The notes below the pieces were generated by a model. That model was not told the DNA's origin, did not search any database, and saw only the letters and a program-made list of their open reading frames with translations. A program made the translations under genes and the position numbers. Positions 34,660-46,839 of a DNA stretch of 64,000 nucleotides are shown piece by piece; the first letter of the stretch is position 1; every line of letters starts with the position of its first letter. Source of the DNA: Gigaspora rosea (lineage: Eukaryota; Glomeromycota; Glomeromycetes; Diversisporales; Gigasporaceae); the NCBI GenBank assembly GCA_003550325.1, contig QKWP01000063.1, positions 241,370 to 305,369 of the forward strand, in the 5' to 3' direction.

Positions 34660-35534
34660 ATTTATTTTTCTCACAATGTTACAAACGATACATTATTCCA
34701 GTATTGGTATCGTTAAGAGATAGGACTAGTGATGTGCCGCGTATAGCTGTAGTACAGTACGCAAAAAGTTTTTTAGAATATTCTAGAACAAATCATAAAA
34801 CTATTCATATCTTAAATTTGCCCTTATGAAACTGCCTTTTATTTTCTAAGCAAACTTATTCCTTGCAAAATTTTGTATATAGGTAGTTTATATATCATAT
34901 GCCATGATATAATGTCAGTGTAAATAAATTCAGAGAACTAGAAGATCTAATACCTGCTTGGAAAGACCTGAATAAAAGTATTACAAGCTTTTGACAGTGC
35001 TACAAAATAGGATTGAAGTAGGTTTGATTACTGGAGAAAATAGGCAGCACAAGAGTTTAGAAGGGTTCTCAACAACCTACCTACTGGAGTTATATTCAAG
35101 TAAAAGGATATGCATTTTACAAGTATGTATTAAAAGGAAAACATAAAGAAAGCACTTAATGCCTAATAACTAATCTTTTGAGCTAACTAGTTTGGGAGTT
35201 TTAAACAACTAGGAATACTTATAAAAATAACAATTTGCAGGTGCTAGAGTTTGGTTAAACTTAACAAAAAAGAGCATTCATTGTTGCAAATTTTATATTC
35301 TTGTATTCTCATAAAAAATTACTTTTAATTTGAATATATTCACAAATTTAAAATGTTTTCTATTAAATTTTTTTTGAGAACATTAAGCTTGAAAAATTTG
35401 TTCTCTATATAACTATATAAAGTATAAAAAATTTTTTTATTATATAGATGTTTAAATAATTTAGTCCATAAATATATAATTGTTAGTTAATTGAATTAGA
35501 TAATAATTTAGTTATTCTCAAATTACAAAAAATT
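34660..35534. other. no gene seen
   Basis: AT-rich with no open frame of note. Confidence 0.4.
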
Positions 35535-38346
35535 TTGGATAATATAATTTATCTGGCAGCTTACTATGATAGTGCTTGCCAAATAACTTGAGTTATTTGG
35601 CAGTGATTGTGTTATCTGCCATATAATATCGTTATTTGGCAGCTTACGTAATCACTACCAAAAACTTGAGTCATTTAGCAAGCACAATCATAATAAACCA
35701 CTGGATAACACATTTATAGTATGCTACACAGCCAATAACTTGTTTATCTGGCAGCGAATTTAATATGTGTCATTTCTGGGTCTCTTTGGGACCAAGAAGC
35801 TGACATATTAAATTCACACCAGATAATAAAATTATTTTACAAATAATTTCCGTTATTGGCTGCTTCGCATCCAATAACTATATATTATCCGGCATCTTAC
35901 TATGATCGGGCTCACCAAATAACTCGAGTTATTTGGCTGTACATTAAGTTAGCGAATTTAATTTTTTTAGCAAAATTGAATCATTATTCAAGATTTTTTT
36001 ACATTGTCAAATCAATTCAATACACATTTGTATAAATTCCATTAAAATTGTCAAGATTGCTAAATGTATAGCAAATTCAAGGCTTTTTTAAAAGCAAGGT
36101 TTATTCAATAAAAATATTAAATTTACATTGATACGAATTCAAATTTATCTAGTTAATGACTACATGCTCTGCAGTAATATAATAATTCTTGACGATTGTA
36201 GTTCTACTATTCATTTCTTGTACTTTCAAATCATCCGCTGCAGAACTTTTTCGAAGAACTTGTCGACCACCAAGAGTAGGATTTTTTTTAAATGCATTCG
36301 AATGTAATGGTAAGTTAACATTCGATGAATTTTGAAAAGGCTTACGATACGGCTTGAAGACGGAAGGTTTGGATGATGAAGCACTTGAAAATGTAGGTTC
36401 AGTGGAATAGCGATAGCCTTGTTTAACTGATTTACGCTTCTATAAAAAAGAATTTTAAATAGTGATAATAACAATAAAATCATAAACAATTGTAATATAC
36501 CTTTAAAATCTTTGAAGATCTTGAAGCATTAAATAGATTCGAATGGCTTGACTCCGTATTACATGAGGCTTCTGAAGCTTCTGAAGCTTCTGTATCACTT
36601 GAAGTTTCTGCATTACTTGAGGCTTCTATGTTACTTGGGACTTCCGTATTACTTGAGACTTCCGTATTACTCGAGACTTTCAAATTATTTGCAGGTAAAA
36701 TTCCAACGTTATTAATTAATAATGAAAGTGCATTCTCTTTCTGTTTTTCTGATGGGCGGGCATAAATACGATATGAAGATTCACTTTTATGCCCAGTTAA
36801 TGCTATTGTTGTAACCGTGGGAACTCCTTTTTGAAATAAGAACGTAATTGGTGTGGATCTACCAGAGTGGTTTACAATATCCCAATTTTTCAAATCAATT
36901 CCAACTGTGATACAAATAGATTTCATAAGTTTTCAGCATACTTTTTCGCCTAATTGGAAATCGTGATACCACTGGTCATTCGAAAGATCTAAATATAAAA
37001 TTTAATTGTTAGTCAAAATAAAAAAAAAAAGATCAATAAAATATTACCTTTCGCCTCTTTATTTATTTGTAAATATAAAGAAGTGCAATTCGAATTGGGT
37101 GGTCTTTTAGAAAAGTATAACTTAAAATCGTAGACAGGCCCTTGACAGCCTTCAGAATCAGGAGGTACGGAAATCACATGAGCATCCGAATTTCCATCGA
37201 TTCCTCCTTGATCGTTTTTCTGATAGTTTTTTGCGAAATGAATACCTCCACCGGATGTAAATGTAAATTGTGTAATCAACATTTTATAGTGTTCACTGCC
37301 CCAGGGTTGGAATAAGAGACAACACCACATAAAAATCCTATAGAGCAGTCCTTGTGGTGTGTTATTAGAGATTGCTTCGTGTTGAAAAATCGCTTTTAAC
37401 TCTTCGTCCGTTAGATGATCATGGTGTCGTGATACGATGCCTTTTTTTTTAACATTTTCATTTTACCGTTTAACGCATTCCACAACTCTGCAAATTCTTT
37501 CCTGTTTCCTAAATTAAATTTCTTAGTCCCATTGGGATGCTTTAAAATATAGACACTCAATAGTCTAATACAATTCATCAACGAAGAAGGTGAGTAATCT
37601 TCTTGGTCACGGATTTTACGTATTCCAAGGATGAATTCCATCATTTCTCATTCTAGTTGATCTTTATCTGAAATAGTTTCGACACCGTAACCATATCCAA
37701 CCTCTGAACGCCAAGCTTCCAATATCCCAATCCATTTAGCAGTTGCTTTACGGGTATTTTGAGGGATCGTGCCATTAATTATCTCATTTATTTCTTCAGT
37801 CGTTGGTTTACGATAAATAGGGTTTGTATTTTTTACTTTTGACATTTTTTTTTTATGATTCTAGATTTATTAGGGAAGAAAGAAAGAGAAAACGAAAAAA
37901 AAACACAAGCGATTTAGATATTTATATGAAATTTTAATTATGTAATAAGTTTTTTTTTGAAAGAGGAATGGCAATTTAATTTTCGCTTAAAATGTAGTAA
38001 TAAAAAGTTAATTTATTATTTTTAATATTAATACGAAGTAAACTAAAAGCTTAATTTATTAAATTTAATATTAAATTTAATTTCCAATCGTCATAAAATG
38101 CCGGATAATACCGTTATTGAATGCTCCGCACCAATAACTGACGTATTTCGTGTGGAATTTGACCGGTCGATGACTGGGCCCCTGCGGGGCCCAGTCATCT
38201 CCCGATCAAATTCAACACAAAATACTTTTCGTTATTTGTCATGTGTAACAATAATATCGTGATCACACAGATCACGATACAATTGTTACAACATTCCAAA
38301 TAACTACAGTTATTGGATGCTACGCATCCAATAACTATATATTATT
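35535..38346. mobile_element. Crypton-like element with hairpin-rich flanks
   Basis: The recombinase gene 36149-37845 is bracketed by blocks of strong palindromes. Left block: ccaaataacttgagttattt gg type 22-nt palindromes at 35579-35600 and 35915-35936, and a ~58-nt inverted repeat at 35757-35814. Right block: an 84-nt inverted repeat at 38143-38226 with a G+C-rich tip (gatgactgggcccc / ggggcccagtcatc), and another at 38245-38289. A 27-nt hairpin (gttattggatgc-tac-gcatccaataac type) occurs on both sides in the same orientation: 35852-35878, 38113-38138 and 38309-38335, the outer two followed by tatatattat. Outer limits are inferred from this symmetry; no target duplication was found. Confidence 0.65.
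36149..37845 (-). pseudogene. Crypton-type (DUF3504-like) tyrosine recombinase, inactivated
   Basis: Begins MSKVKNTNPIYRKPTTEEIN at 37845. Two GT-AG introns are inferred (about 37047-36991 and about 36500-36441). The C-terminal exon ends at TAG 36149-36151. Tyrosine-recombinase residues are visible: HSGR (His near 36867, Arg near 36858), TGHKS (His near 36789) and the likely nucleophile in YRIYAR (Tyr near 36762). An Ala/Ser/Glu/Thr-rich tail with SSNTE-like repeats follows, then a basic end. Such enzymes cut and paste DNA through a covalent 3'-phosphotyrosine link. Breaks: in-frame TGA near 37647, a frameshift in a nine-T run at 37442-37450, and in-frame TGA just before MKSIC. The first catalytic Arg, expected in a G-x-E-H context, reads Trp (QPWGSEHY). 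The gene is therefore inactive as sequenced. Confidence 0.8.
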
Positions 38347-38349
38347 GAT

Positions 38350-39112
38350 CTATTTATTCCAATTTTATGAAGGTTTTTTAGAACCCTGAAATATATAGAT
38401 AGGTCAGGTTAAAGAATACATCGCCATCATAAACAAATCAAATGAAGTAAGGTTTAAAAATTGCATATTATTTTAAAAAATTATTAAAAAGATTAGATTT
38501 TTAAATTGTGTATTTGTATATCAAAATTCTATATATAAAGATTGTATTTTTAGCATAAATTTGGTCACTACTCTTTGTTTTGGCTAGAGCTGCAGATATT
38601 TAGAAGGCCAAGGTAGTACATCACTCTTCATATCATGTAAAATTTATATATAATTATATTAAACGCCACATCATATATGTCATACCAAACATCATAGTAT
38701 ATATTCATAGATATTCTAATGTTTGCAGCTCTAGTTTTGATCTAAGCACTAGTGATGCCACCGAAATTGATTTTTGAAAAAGGCCTATTTCATCTTCATT
38801 AGAGAAAATTAAAATTTTTTATAAGGAAGAGCAAATAAAATTTATATAGATATGTTCCTTATAATTTCGTCTATTCAAAAAAAGTATCAAATAATTTCGT
38901 CTTTCAAGTAAAGTAGGTCAAAAACAATTTCGTCTTCAAATTTTAATTTCGGGGTTTCAAACCCGAAATGCTTTTGTCCTCATGTATACTAAGCACCTTA
39001 TTTTTTAATTCATAATATTAATAAAATTGAGTACTTGCATAGGTGGTATTTTAGGTTAATAATTGAAAACAAATCTATAAATAAATAAATATATAAACAA
39101 ATAAATAAATAA
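38350..39112. other. no gene seen
   Basis: AT-rich flank between the Crypton-like element and the Harbinger-like MITE. A small inverted pair lies near 38586 and 38727 (tagagctgcaga / gcagctcta). Confidence 0.4.
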
Positions 39113-39280
39113 GGGAAGTGCTGTTTATTACGTAATTTATTTTTATTAGAAGGTCATACCCCTTCTTCCTCTGTGATCTAATTAGCAGCCAATCATAATT
39201 TTTATATATAATATATAGATGTGATAGACTTCTAATCCCCTCTCTCACCTCTTGAAATTACGTAATAAACGGCACTTCCC
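39113..39280. mobile_element. Harbinger/Tourist-like MITE, 168 bp, TAA TSD
   Basis: The ends gggaagtgctgtttattacg and cgtaataaacggcacttccc form an inverted repeat of about 25 bp with one mismatch. TAA flanks both sides (39110-39112 and 39281-39283). Three-base TWA duplications and GGG-starting ends fit PIF/Harbinger MITEs. The interior is non-coding. Confidence 0.85.
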
Positions 39281-39289
39281 TAAAGTAAA

Positions 39290-40845
39290 AAAACACATTT
39301 TTTTTATTTACTTATTTTTTTTTAATATCAGTTTTGTTTTTTAATTTTAATAATATCTAATATAGAGATTGGACCCATTGAGAAAATTTCCACCTGGATA
39401 TTATTAGTTACTCAGGTTACTTAAGTAAATTATTATGATATAATAATAATTTTTACTCGAGTCCAATTTCTAATTTAATAATTTTTGATTTTTTTTTTAA
39501 TTTTTTTCTTTTCTTTTTTTTTTAATTTTAATTTTTTTTTATGTATTTTCTTTAAGGGTAGAGTTTACTCTATGTCGATTACTTGTAAATCATACATACA
39601 TTATGCCATATAAATTTATATAATTGGTTTTCATATCCCGCCCTCATCAACAAAGTGAGAATTGAAAATTTTTTTTATATAAAAATTATCTATTTGATAA
39701 TCATGTAATAAAGCAGATATGCCTCATACGTAGGATAATATTTATAATTAGCAAATTTAAAAAAATCAAAATTAATATGCAAAGAAATTATAACAAAGCT
39801 ATTCTTTATTAACCTGTTAGAATGCTGTAAATTATTTCCAAGAATATAATCAGACATAAAACAGGTTATTTATTGTTATTTTTTGGTTGTGCCTTATGCT
39901 CAATTTTTTTAGTATTATTTTATTATTATCATTATTTTATGAATTTCTTATTTGGGTAAATTATGTGGCATAAATGGGTGATTAAAACTCCAATCGAAGA
40001 AATTGAAGCTCCAAGCAGGTAATTAAAACTCCAATTGAGAGATTGAAGCTCCAAGTGAGGGATTAAAACACCATATGAATTAAAAAAATATTAGGATATG
40101 TTTTCATTCTGCAAAGGTGAGCGAAGTTGTTAGAACAATTGTGAATAGTATTTAGTATTATTGTATAATCAGATGTATTAATTTATGTTAATAAAGAGAA
40201 CCTCTATAACCTGTAATTATATGTGTTAGTTTATCGATTCAAACCTTTTGATCTTAATCACTATTTGTTCACGATTGAACCTAAATTGATTCAAGACCCT
40301 ATAAAGCTCTCCCCCAGTTGTAACACCTGCCACATTTTCTTTTTTGACTAAAGCAGTAAGATTTTATTAATTAATTTCCATAGTGTGGTTTCTATCAAGT
40401 TTACTGAAAATATGCTAACTTTTATATGAACGGAATGATATATAACGAAGTGAAGTATATAGTTTATATAGCATTTTTAGTGTTGTGCGTCTACAAAATC
40501 TCATAACTCAGTAATTGGACAATGCATTTAACATGAAACTCTGCATTTAAACTTCACGATATTGCATCATATAACTCTGTATTTATATATAGTATAAGAT
40601 TAGTTTAACTATAAATGAACGTTCAACCTGTATTTTTTATTACTTTAACAGTTTTTTGTCTTAATTAAAGTGATATCTTGTTTATGTTGGTTTGCTTTTC
40701 CTTAACCTTGCTTGCTTTTCATGAAAAAAACTAATTTGGTTATATTTAGATTTCAGCCAATCCCTCTAACTAATGGATTCTTTTGAAGAATCCTTCTCTG
40801 GTTGCTCAAGAAATACTGTTAAATCACGCCAGATCTCTAATACTT
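39290..40845. other. no gene seen
   Basis: AT-rich with T-runs near 39480-39540. Around 39970-40075 short direct repeats of attaaaactccaat and gaagctccaag occur three times. No gene. Confidence 0.4.
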
Positions 40846-41222
40846 TTTTTTTTTTTATCCTCCTTTAGAATTGAACTAACCAAATTCAGATTTATTGTCA
40901 ACTGGTCTTCAGAGCTATTAACAGTTTATCCAAAACCAGTTAGCTGCACAGTAGAGCCAAACTGATAAGTTGGAGATGCAGCTTTTAATTATGGCTCAGC
41001 ATTAGCTCAACTGAATCAGCTTTTTACAGTTTTAGGGTCATAGCTCCAAATTAAACTATAATTATNTTTTTTTTTTTTTATCCTCCTTTAGAATTGAACT
41101 AACCAAATTCAGATTTATTGTCAACTGGTCTTCAGAGCTTTTAATTATGGCTCAGCATTAGCTCAACTGAATCAGCTTTTTACAGTTTTAAAATCATAGC
41201 TCCAGATTAAACTATAATTATT
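40846..41222 (+). repeat. ~155-bp duplication containing an ambiguous base
   Basis: The block tatcctcctttagaattgaa through ggtcttcagagct (40857-40915) recurs at 41079-41137, and ttttaattatggctcagcat through actataattat (40982-41065) recurs at 41139-41222. The second copy starts right after N at 41066 and a T-run, and it lacks the 66 bases between the two blocks. It could be a real tandem duplication or an assembly join. Confidence 0.8.
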
Positions 41223-41744
41223 GAAGCCACAACTTGTATCATGGTTAGAGCATGACTTGGGTCATGACTCAAGCTGTAGTAGATAATACTGATACAGTAC
41301 TGCAGTAGTATTGTATTAAATATTATTATGTAGTGGTAGCTACAATAATAATAATTTAAAGCAATATAGTATTTAATGGAGTCATACAAGTGCTAACAGC
41401 TCTAAAATTTTTAATAGGCTGAAATGGTCTACAAAACTCTTCACTTTTGTCATATAATGTCAGGTTTTCACAATTAAGTATCTTCAGAACTTTTTCTTAT
41501 TTAGTCAATTGAACATTATCAATCAATATATTAATTAATTTCCTATTAAATTTTTAAGCACATAAGTTAATAAGTTAGTGTTCGATTTTCAGTTGGTGGA
41601 AAGCTTTTTTTTTTTGTTATATACTTGTTCTATTGGCTAAATTTATAATCTGATTCAATTAATCGTAGTATTTATACGTTATACATTTTTTACAGGGCTA
41701 GCTAATTGCACCCTTAGTCTCTAAGTTTAGTCAAATTGGTCTTA

Positions 41745-43000
41745 CTTCTCATTTAGGGGAGTACCAGAAATCACCTGATTAGGGTTTCACTAAGTAGCTG
41801 ACCCCTACCCCTACCTGATAATTTTTCTAAGCATTTGATTGGTTAAAATTTAATAATATATATTATATATTAAAAATTGGATAACTTTTTATCTATTGGT
41901 CTGTTTTAAATGATTCAACTACCAAATGTTCGTCTCATTGAGATACTTCTAACACGCCCAAAACCATCAAAATCCAATTACAGAATCCTATGATCATTCA
42001 ACTTTTGTGTAAATTTAATTGATAATCCGCCTAGAATAGGCGAAATATGGCATGCTTCTATCTAAAATTTTTCATACTAAGTTAAGAATACATGTCCACT
42101 AATTGAAAGTTGTAGAGCTCGTTGAGATGCATCTAATAGTGGTTAGTTTATCTAAATCGACCTAGTGGATGGCAAGATATCATCGAAATACGATTGGCTG
42201 ACTATATAAAAATCTGTGACAGGAATCACATATAAAATCACTATAGGCGAAATATAGCGTGCTTCTAACTAAAACATTTTTTCTTACTAAGTTAATGATA
42301 CATGCCCATAATTGAAAGTTGTATAGCTCATCAAGACACATCTAATGGTGATTAGATCATCCAAATAGGCCCAATGGAAGGTGAGATATCATCGATAAAT
42401 AATTGGCCAACTATATAAAATCTCTATAACAATGTTTTACATAGAGATTTTATATAGTCGGCCAATCATTTTTCGATGATATCTCGCCTTTCACTGGGCC
42501 GATTTGGATGATCTAACCACTGTTAGATGTGTCTCAATAAGCTCTACAACTTTTAATTAGTGGACATATATCGTTAACTTAGTAAGAAAAAATGTTTTAG
42601 ATGGAAGCACGCCACATTTCACCTATAGTGATTTTCATGTGATTTTTATCACATAGTCAGCCAATAGCTTTTTAACGATATCTTGCCATCCACTAGGATA
42701 ATTTGGATGATCTAACCACCATTAGATATGTTTCAATGAGCTCTACAAATTTAATTAGTGGACATGTATTGTTAACTTAGTAAAAAAAAAATTTAGATGG
42801 GAGCACACTACATTTCGCCTATCCAGTTAACAGGCAGATTATCAATTAATCTGATTTTATCAAAATAATAGGAAAATCTTTATCAATCTTGTGATCCCGT
42901 GATTAGATTTTAATGATTTTGGGCTTGTTGGAATCGCCTCTTCAAGGCTGTCATTTTGGTGGTAAAATTTCAAATTTTGCTTTACACAGATTATTTTGAT
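41745..43000. mobile_element. large foldback element with double arms
   Basis: Left arm 42025-42428 and right arm 42440-42850 are reverse complements around a centre near 42434 (gagattttatatagt / actatataaaatctc). Each arm is itself two diverged copies of about 210 bp carrying aggcgaaatat, agttgtagagctc and tgatatc. The flanks 41895-42020 and 42855-42960 extend the inverted symmetry (accatcaaaatccaatt / gattttaatgattttggg). No transposase is present. A related end lies at 240-520, and partial copies of the outer motif occur around 43190-43380. Confidence 0.8.
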
Positions 43001-43853
43001 TAAATGATGATATCTTGTGAACTATCGATCATAATCGCAAGATTTTAGTACCAAAAATCGTATAATTTGGATCAATAGTTCACAAATATCATTAGAGATC
43101 TTTAGTGTGCCAAATTAGGTACTGTGCCAAAATTGGACTATGTTTTAAAATAATCGTTAAAATGTGATATTGCATGATTGAGTGATCAGATTTGGGTGAT
43201 TTTGGTGTTATTTGATTCATCTTAATGAGACGAATCGAATGGTACCAAAATCATCTAATTCTGATTAATATGGCACATGGTATTCATCGTAGAACTTAGA
43301 TGTACTGAATTAGATATATCTAATTCTTAATTGTTTATAGAAGACAAATCTTTGTCGATCTTAAGATCCTGTGCCCTATTTTCAATATCTGTTCTGGCAT
43401 TATGTATTATTAGGGTTATCATTAGAAAATTATAGTGGATTGGTATAATATGTTTTTAAAAAAGCATTTTACACTCTATACTATATACATCATAAATCTA
43501 ATAAAATTTCTTGTTTGTTTAAATTATAGCATTTTATATCAATATAGTTATGCTGTGTTTTAGTTGTATATCCGATATTTATTGATAATGAAATCTAGAT
43601 TAAAATGAAATAATAATATAAAATCTTGAAAACTAAATTTTTTGGTACATTTTTTAGGGTTAGGGGTTTAGGGTAAGGATTAGTTTTAAAAAAATTATAA
43701 TAAACAAGTATTAATAGGTTTTAGAAGGCTAGCAGGTTAAGTACAGAATATAGATTTCATTTTAAATTATGATCTGTAACATTTATTAACTGAATTCAAA
43801 ACTATATATAACTATTCTGTATTAGAATTGTTTAATATTTATATTTATCCATA
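43001..43853. repeat. degenerate end-copies of the foldback family
   Basis: Motifs gatttgggtgattttggtg (about 43188) and gtcgatcttaagatcctgtg (about 43353) resemble the outer ends of the 41.7-43.0 kb element. Beyond about 43400 the sequence is plain AT-rich DNA. Confidence 0.5.
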
Positions 43854-43887
43854 CTTGGTTTAGCATGACAATGTCGTGTAGCTACTT
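43854..43887 (+). repeat. dispersed tggtt...gtagcta motif, copy D
   Basis: Reads tggtttagcatgacaatgtc then gtgtagctactta, a diverged relative of the 9181 motif. Confidence 0.5.
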
Positions 43888-44357
43888 ACCATATTTAGTA
43901 TTATTAAAAAATTTTTTTATTATAAAAAAAAGCTGCGGGCTTGTGTCACTGATCACTGTCCCATGATATGAAAACCAAGTATATAATTTTGTGTAGCCTT
44001 AGATATCTTTTGTTTTTAATTGTATTCTCTTTTTTTATGTATTTTTTTAATTATTTTTTTTTAATTTTATTCTCTTTTTTTTACATATTTTTTTAATTAT
44101 CTTTTTTTATTTAAATTTATGGGGGTTTATTTTTTTATTTTATTTATTGAATTATTATATTTATCGCCATGGCGATGTATGCTACTCTGATCAACCAATA
44201 AGAATCCATAATCAGGTGTAATGTGAGATCGAAGCGATTATGATTTTTTTCAAAAATCAGCCGTAACAATAAATTTGTCTATGAAACTATCTCTTATACT
44301 CTAACAAAAAAAATTCCTTACAAAATTTTGGATTAGAAACTCTTCACTAAAACATTA

Positions 44358-44398
44358 GAGTAGCTGCGCAATGCAGTCGCGCTAAAACCAGGAACGTG
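44358..44398 (-). repeat. dispersed acgttcctgg motif, copy C (inverted)
   Basis: The reverse complement reads cacgttcctggttttagcgc then gactgcattgcgcagctactc, matching 9181 and 48876. Confidence 0.6.
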
Positions 44399-44491
44399 AT
44401 GTAAACTGTTATTTTGCTTAACTGTTATCAATTTATAAATGTCTTACTTGGAACAAGACAAACACTGAAACAACTTTCAGCGTAAAGTATC

Positions 44492-44675
44492 TTTACTATA
44501 CGCTTCTCTTCTCTTTATTTGTTACTATATGCTTCTCTTCTCTTTATTTGTTACTATAAGCTTCTTTTCTCTTTATTTGTTACTATATGCTTCTCTTCTC
44601 TTTATTTGTTACTATACGCTTCTTTTATCTTTATTTGTTACTATACGCTTCTCTTCTCTTTATTTGTTACAGTCA
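44492..44675 (+). repeat. 29-bp minisatellite, about six copies
   Basis: Unit ttactatacgcttctcttct + ctttatttg, repeated about six times with single-base variants (atacgc, atatgc, ataagc). The open frame over it is a by-product of the 29-bp repeat. Confidence 0.9.
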
Positions 44676-44989
44676 AAAGACTAACTTTTGCTCTTTCTAT
44701 TTATATTAATTCCGCGATTACATATATTGTATAACACTTATAATTCTCTAATTTTACTTTTTTCATTGTAATAAAATAAACTCTTAAATTCTACTAATAA
44801 ATACGGACGAAGGCACCCTATTTTGGCCACAAGCCATTTAAACTACATCATGTAAGTGATAATTTACTATATAACTAGCACAATAGGTGGCGCTTATGCA
44901 CTACCCTCTTATTTTGATGATATTTAGTACAAATTGAAATTATCATTAAGTAAAAAATCGTGTTTCTATCATGTGTTAATATAATAATA

Positions 44990-45480
44990 AATTATTACAA
45001 AACTTATCACTATCCTGGTGACACATATTATGTGGTTAAGGTTGGGTTAGTTTATATTGAATTAGCATGAACTCTATCATATACTACAGTAAAAAATACT
45101 GTTATAGAACTTATTATTCTGCTAATACACAGAATTGTTAAGTTAGGTTTGCATCTAATTACTCATGATTCTATTTTGAGTTACTATAAAAAATTCTGGT
45201 AAGTACAGATCTTATATAGTTGAGTTGCATTTGGTTGAGTTGCATTGTGCATTACTATAAGAAATTCTGTTACAGAACAGACTTAAAATTCTGGTAACAC
45301 ACAGTATGTATGTAGCTGGTTTTCATTTAAATTATTGCAATTTCTACTAAAAAATTTTGTTATGTAACATATTTATTCTGTTGACATATAGTAAAGTAGA
45401 GCTAGGTATTATAGTACACTTAAGAATTGCTAATAGTAAAAATTTTCATAAAAAGCATATTTATTCACAATATTTATCAA
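44990..45480 (+). repeat. degenerate satellite-like array, minor block
   Basis: About four to five copies of a unit of roughly 100-120 bp containing gagttactataaaaaattct, ttatagaactt..ttattctg and acacagtatgt. Same family as the major block at 49240-52150. Confidence 0.75.
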
Positions 45481-45539
45481 AACAATGTAATATTCAACTT
45501 ACTATCTAGCAATAAAAAAAATCTAGACTTTAAAAAAAA

Positions 45540-45720
45540 ATTGATATACCAGGAACATAGTACAAAGTACGAAGAGTATGGTTTACTGAAGAGTTAAGTG
45601 GAGACAGCAAAATCTGAGAATTAATTGGTTGATTAAATCTCATGACTTCGGATATTTTTATATCTGTATACGTGCATATACCAGGAGGAGTACAAAGTAC
45701 GTTTATGCGCATCTAATTGA
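45540..45720 (+). repeat. dispersed ataccaggaacatagtac repeat
   Basis: The words ataccaggaacatagtac, aaagtacgaa and gtatggttta recur from about 4855-4895, and a second internal copy (atataccaggaggagtacaa) starts at about 45675. Confidence 0.6.
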
Positions 45721-46014
45721 ATGATCCATCCTCATGACTTCATCAGGATTCTGCCCATATCGGAATCATTGTGCACCGATGAATATAGTCTTGATGTTTC
45801 TATATTTTGCATTAAATGGGGCTTTTCTTCTAGTATCGCATGCATGATTTTTTAATTAATGCAATAAAAATTTTGTGCATTGGACAGTGTATGATCAGAG
45901 AATCATTCTAAACCATTATGATGACATAATAATTTCTTCGTCTGTTACTGATTAAAAATATGTTAGGAACGGAGAGTACCAAAAATTATGGTTTCTGTAA
46001 ATGGAGCATAACTT

Positions 46015-46360
46015 GCATGTTACAGTAAATGGCATGTGCGATTTTCTAGTAGCACAATAAAAAAATGCGGTATGAACCAAAAACATTGTTTTATTGTATA
46101 AGCGGTGAACTGAAAACATTGTTCTATTGTATAAGCAGTTATAATTATGTATTAAATTCTTATCTGACACTTAATTTGAATATCAAATTTTAAATTGCAT
46201 GCTTGTATTGTATAATCTGTTTTTAAATGGCATGTGAGATTTCCTAGTAGCATAATAATAAATGCGGTATGAAGCGAAGACTTTGTTCTGTATAAGCAGT
46301 AATATTTATAATGATATATTAAATTCCTTATTTGGCACTTGAGTTAACATCAGATTTTTT
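46015..46360 (+). repeat. two-copy tandem repeat (~200 bp period)
   Basis: The block aaatggcatgtgcgattttc through gtataagcag (46027-46138) is repeated at 46227-46302 as aaatggcatgtgagatttcc through gtataagcag. A further short piece, aaatggcatgtg, occurs at 46841. Confidence 0.75.
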
Positions 46361-46721
46361 TTTTAAACTACAATAAAGTTTGTTGTCACAACAAGCTATT
46401 CTGACAGGCAACAATTTTTTGGCTGCCGTCTCAGCAGGCCAATCAAACAAACGTTATGGTCACAATTTATGGCTGCCATCTCATCAGGCCAATTAAAGCA
46501 GTGTTACATCATTTTCAGAGTGGGAGGGAAGGGTTGATGTAACCAGAATACAAATAATATTCATATCGACTTCTCATGCTTACTAAAATAATATGACCAA
46601 TACTTACTTAATTCATACATACTTGCTAATACTAAATTAGCTTCATCATAGCTACATCATAATTGCATAATTAATTACTGCATACTTACATCACCAATTA
46701 CATACTGTAAGATCTCTCGAT

Positions 46722-46765
46722 TGATCGAACATGTGACCATAACTGGGCCTATCACATGTTCGATC
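46722..46765. repeat. perfect 14-bp hairpin
   Basis: gatcgaacatgtga and tcacatgttcgatc face each other around a 15-nt loop, ccataactgggccta. Nothing around it identifies its role. Confidence 0.7.
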
Positions 46766-46839
46766 GGGTGAATAGATTCGAGACAAAAGCTGCCTCGATA
46801 CTTACGTTTGAGCAGCTATTGTATTGAATAATCTGATAT

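Noticed and set aside
37013-37330. Separate gene starting MWCCLLFQPWGSEHY
   Set aside because: It is the continuation of the Crypton recombinase after a frameshift in a homopolymer, not an independent gene.
44519-44734. Open frame with repeated LLYASLLFICYY peptide
   Set aside because: Generated by the 29-bp minisatellite; three units of 29 bp make 29 codons, so the frame stays open by chance.
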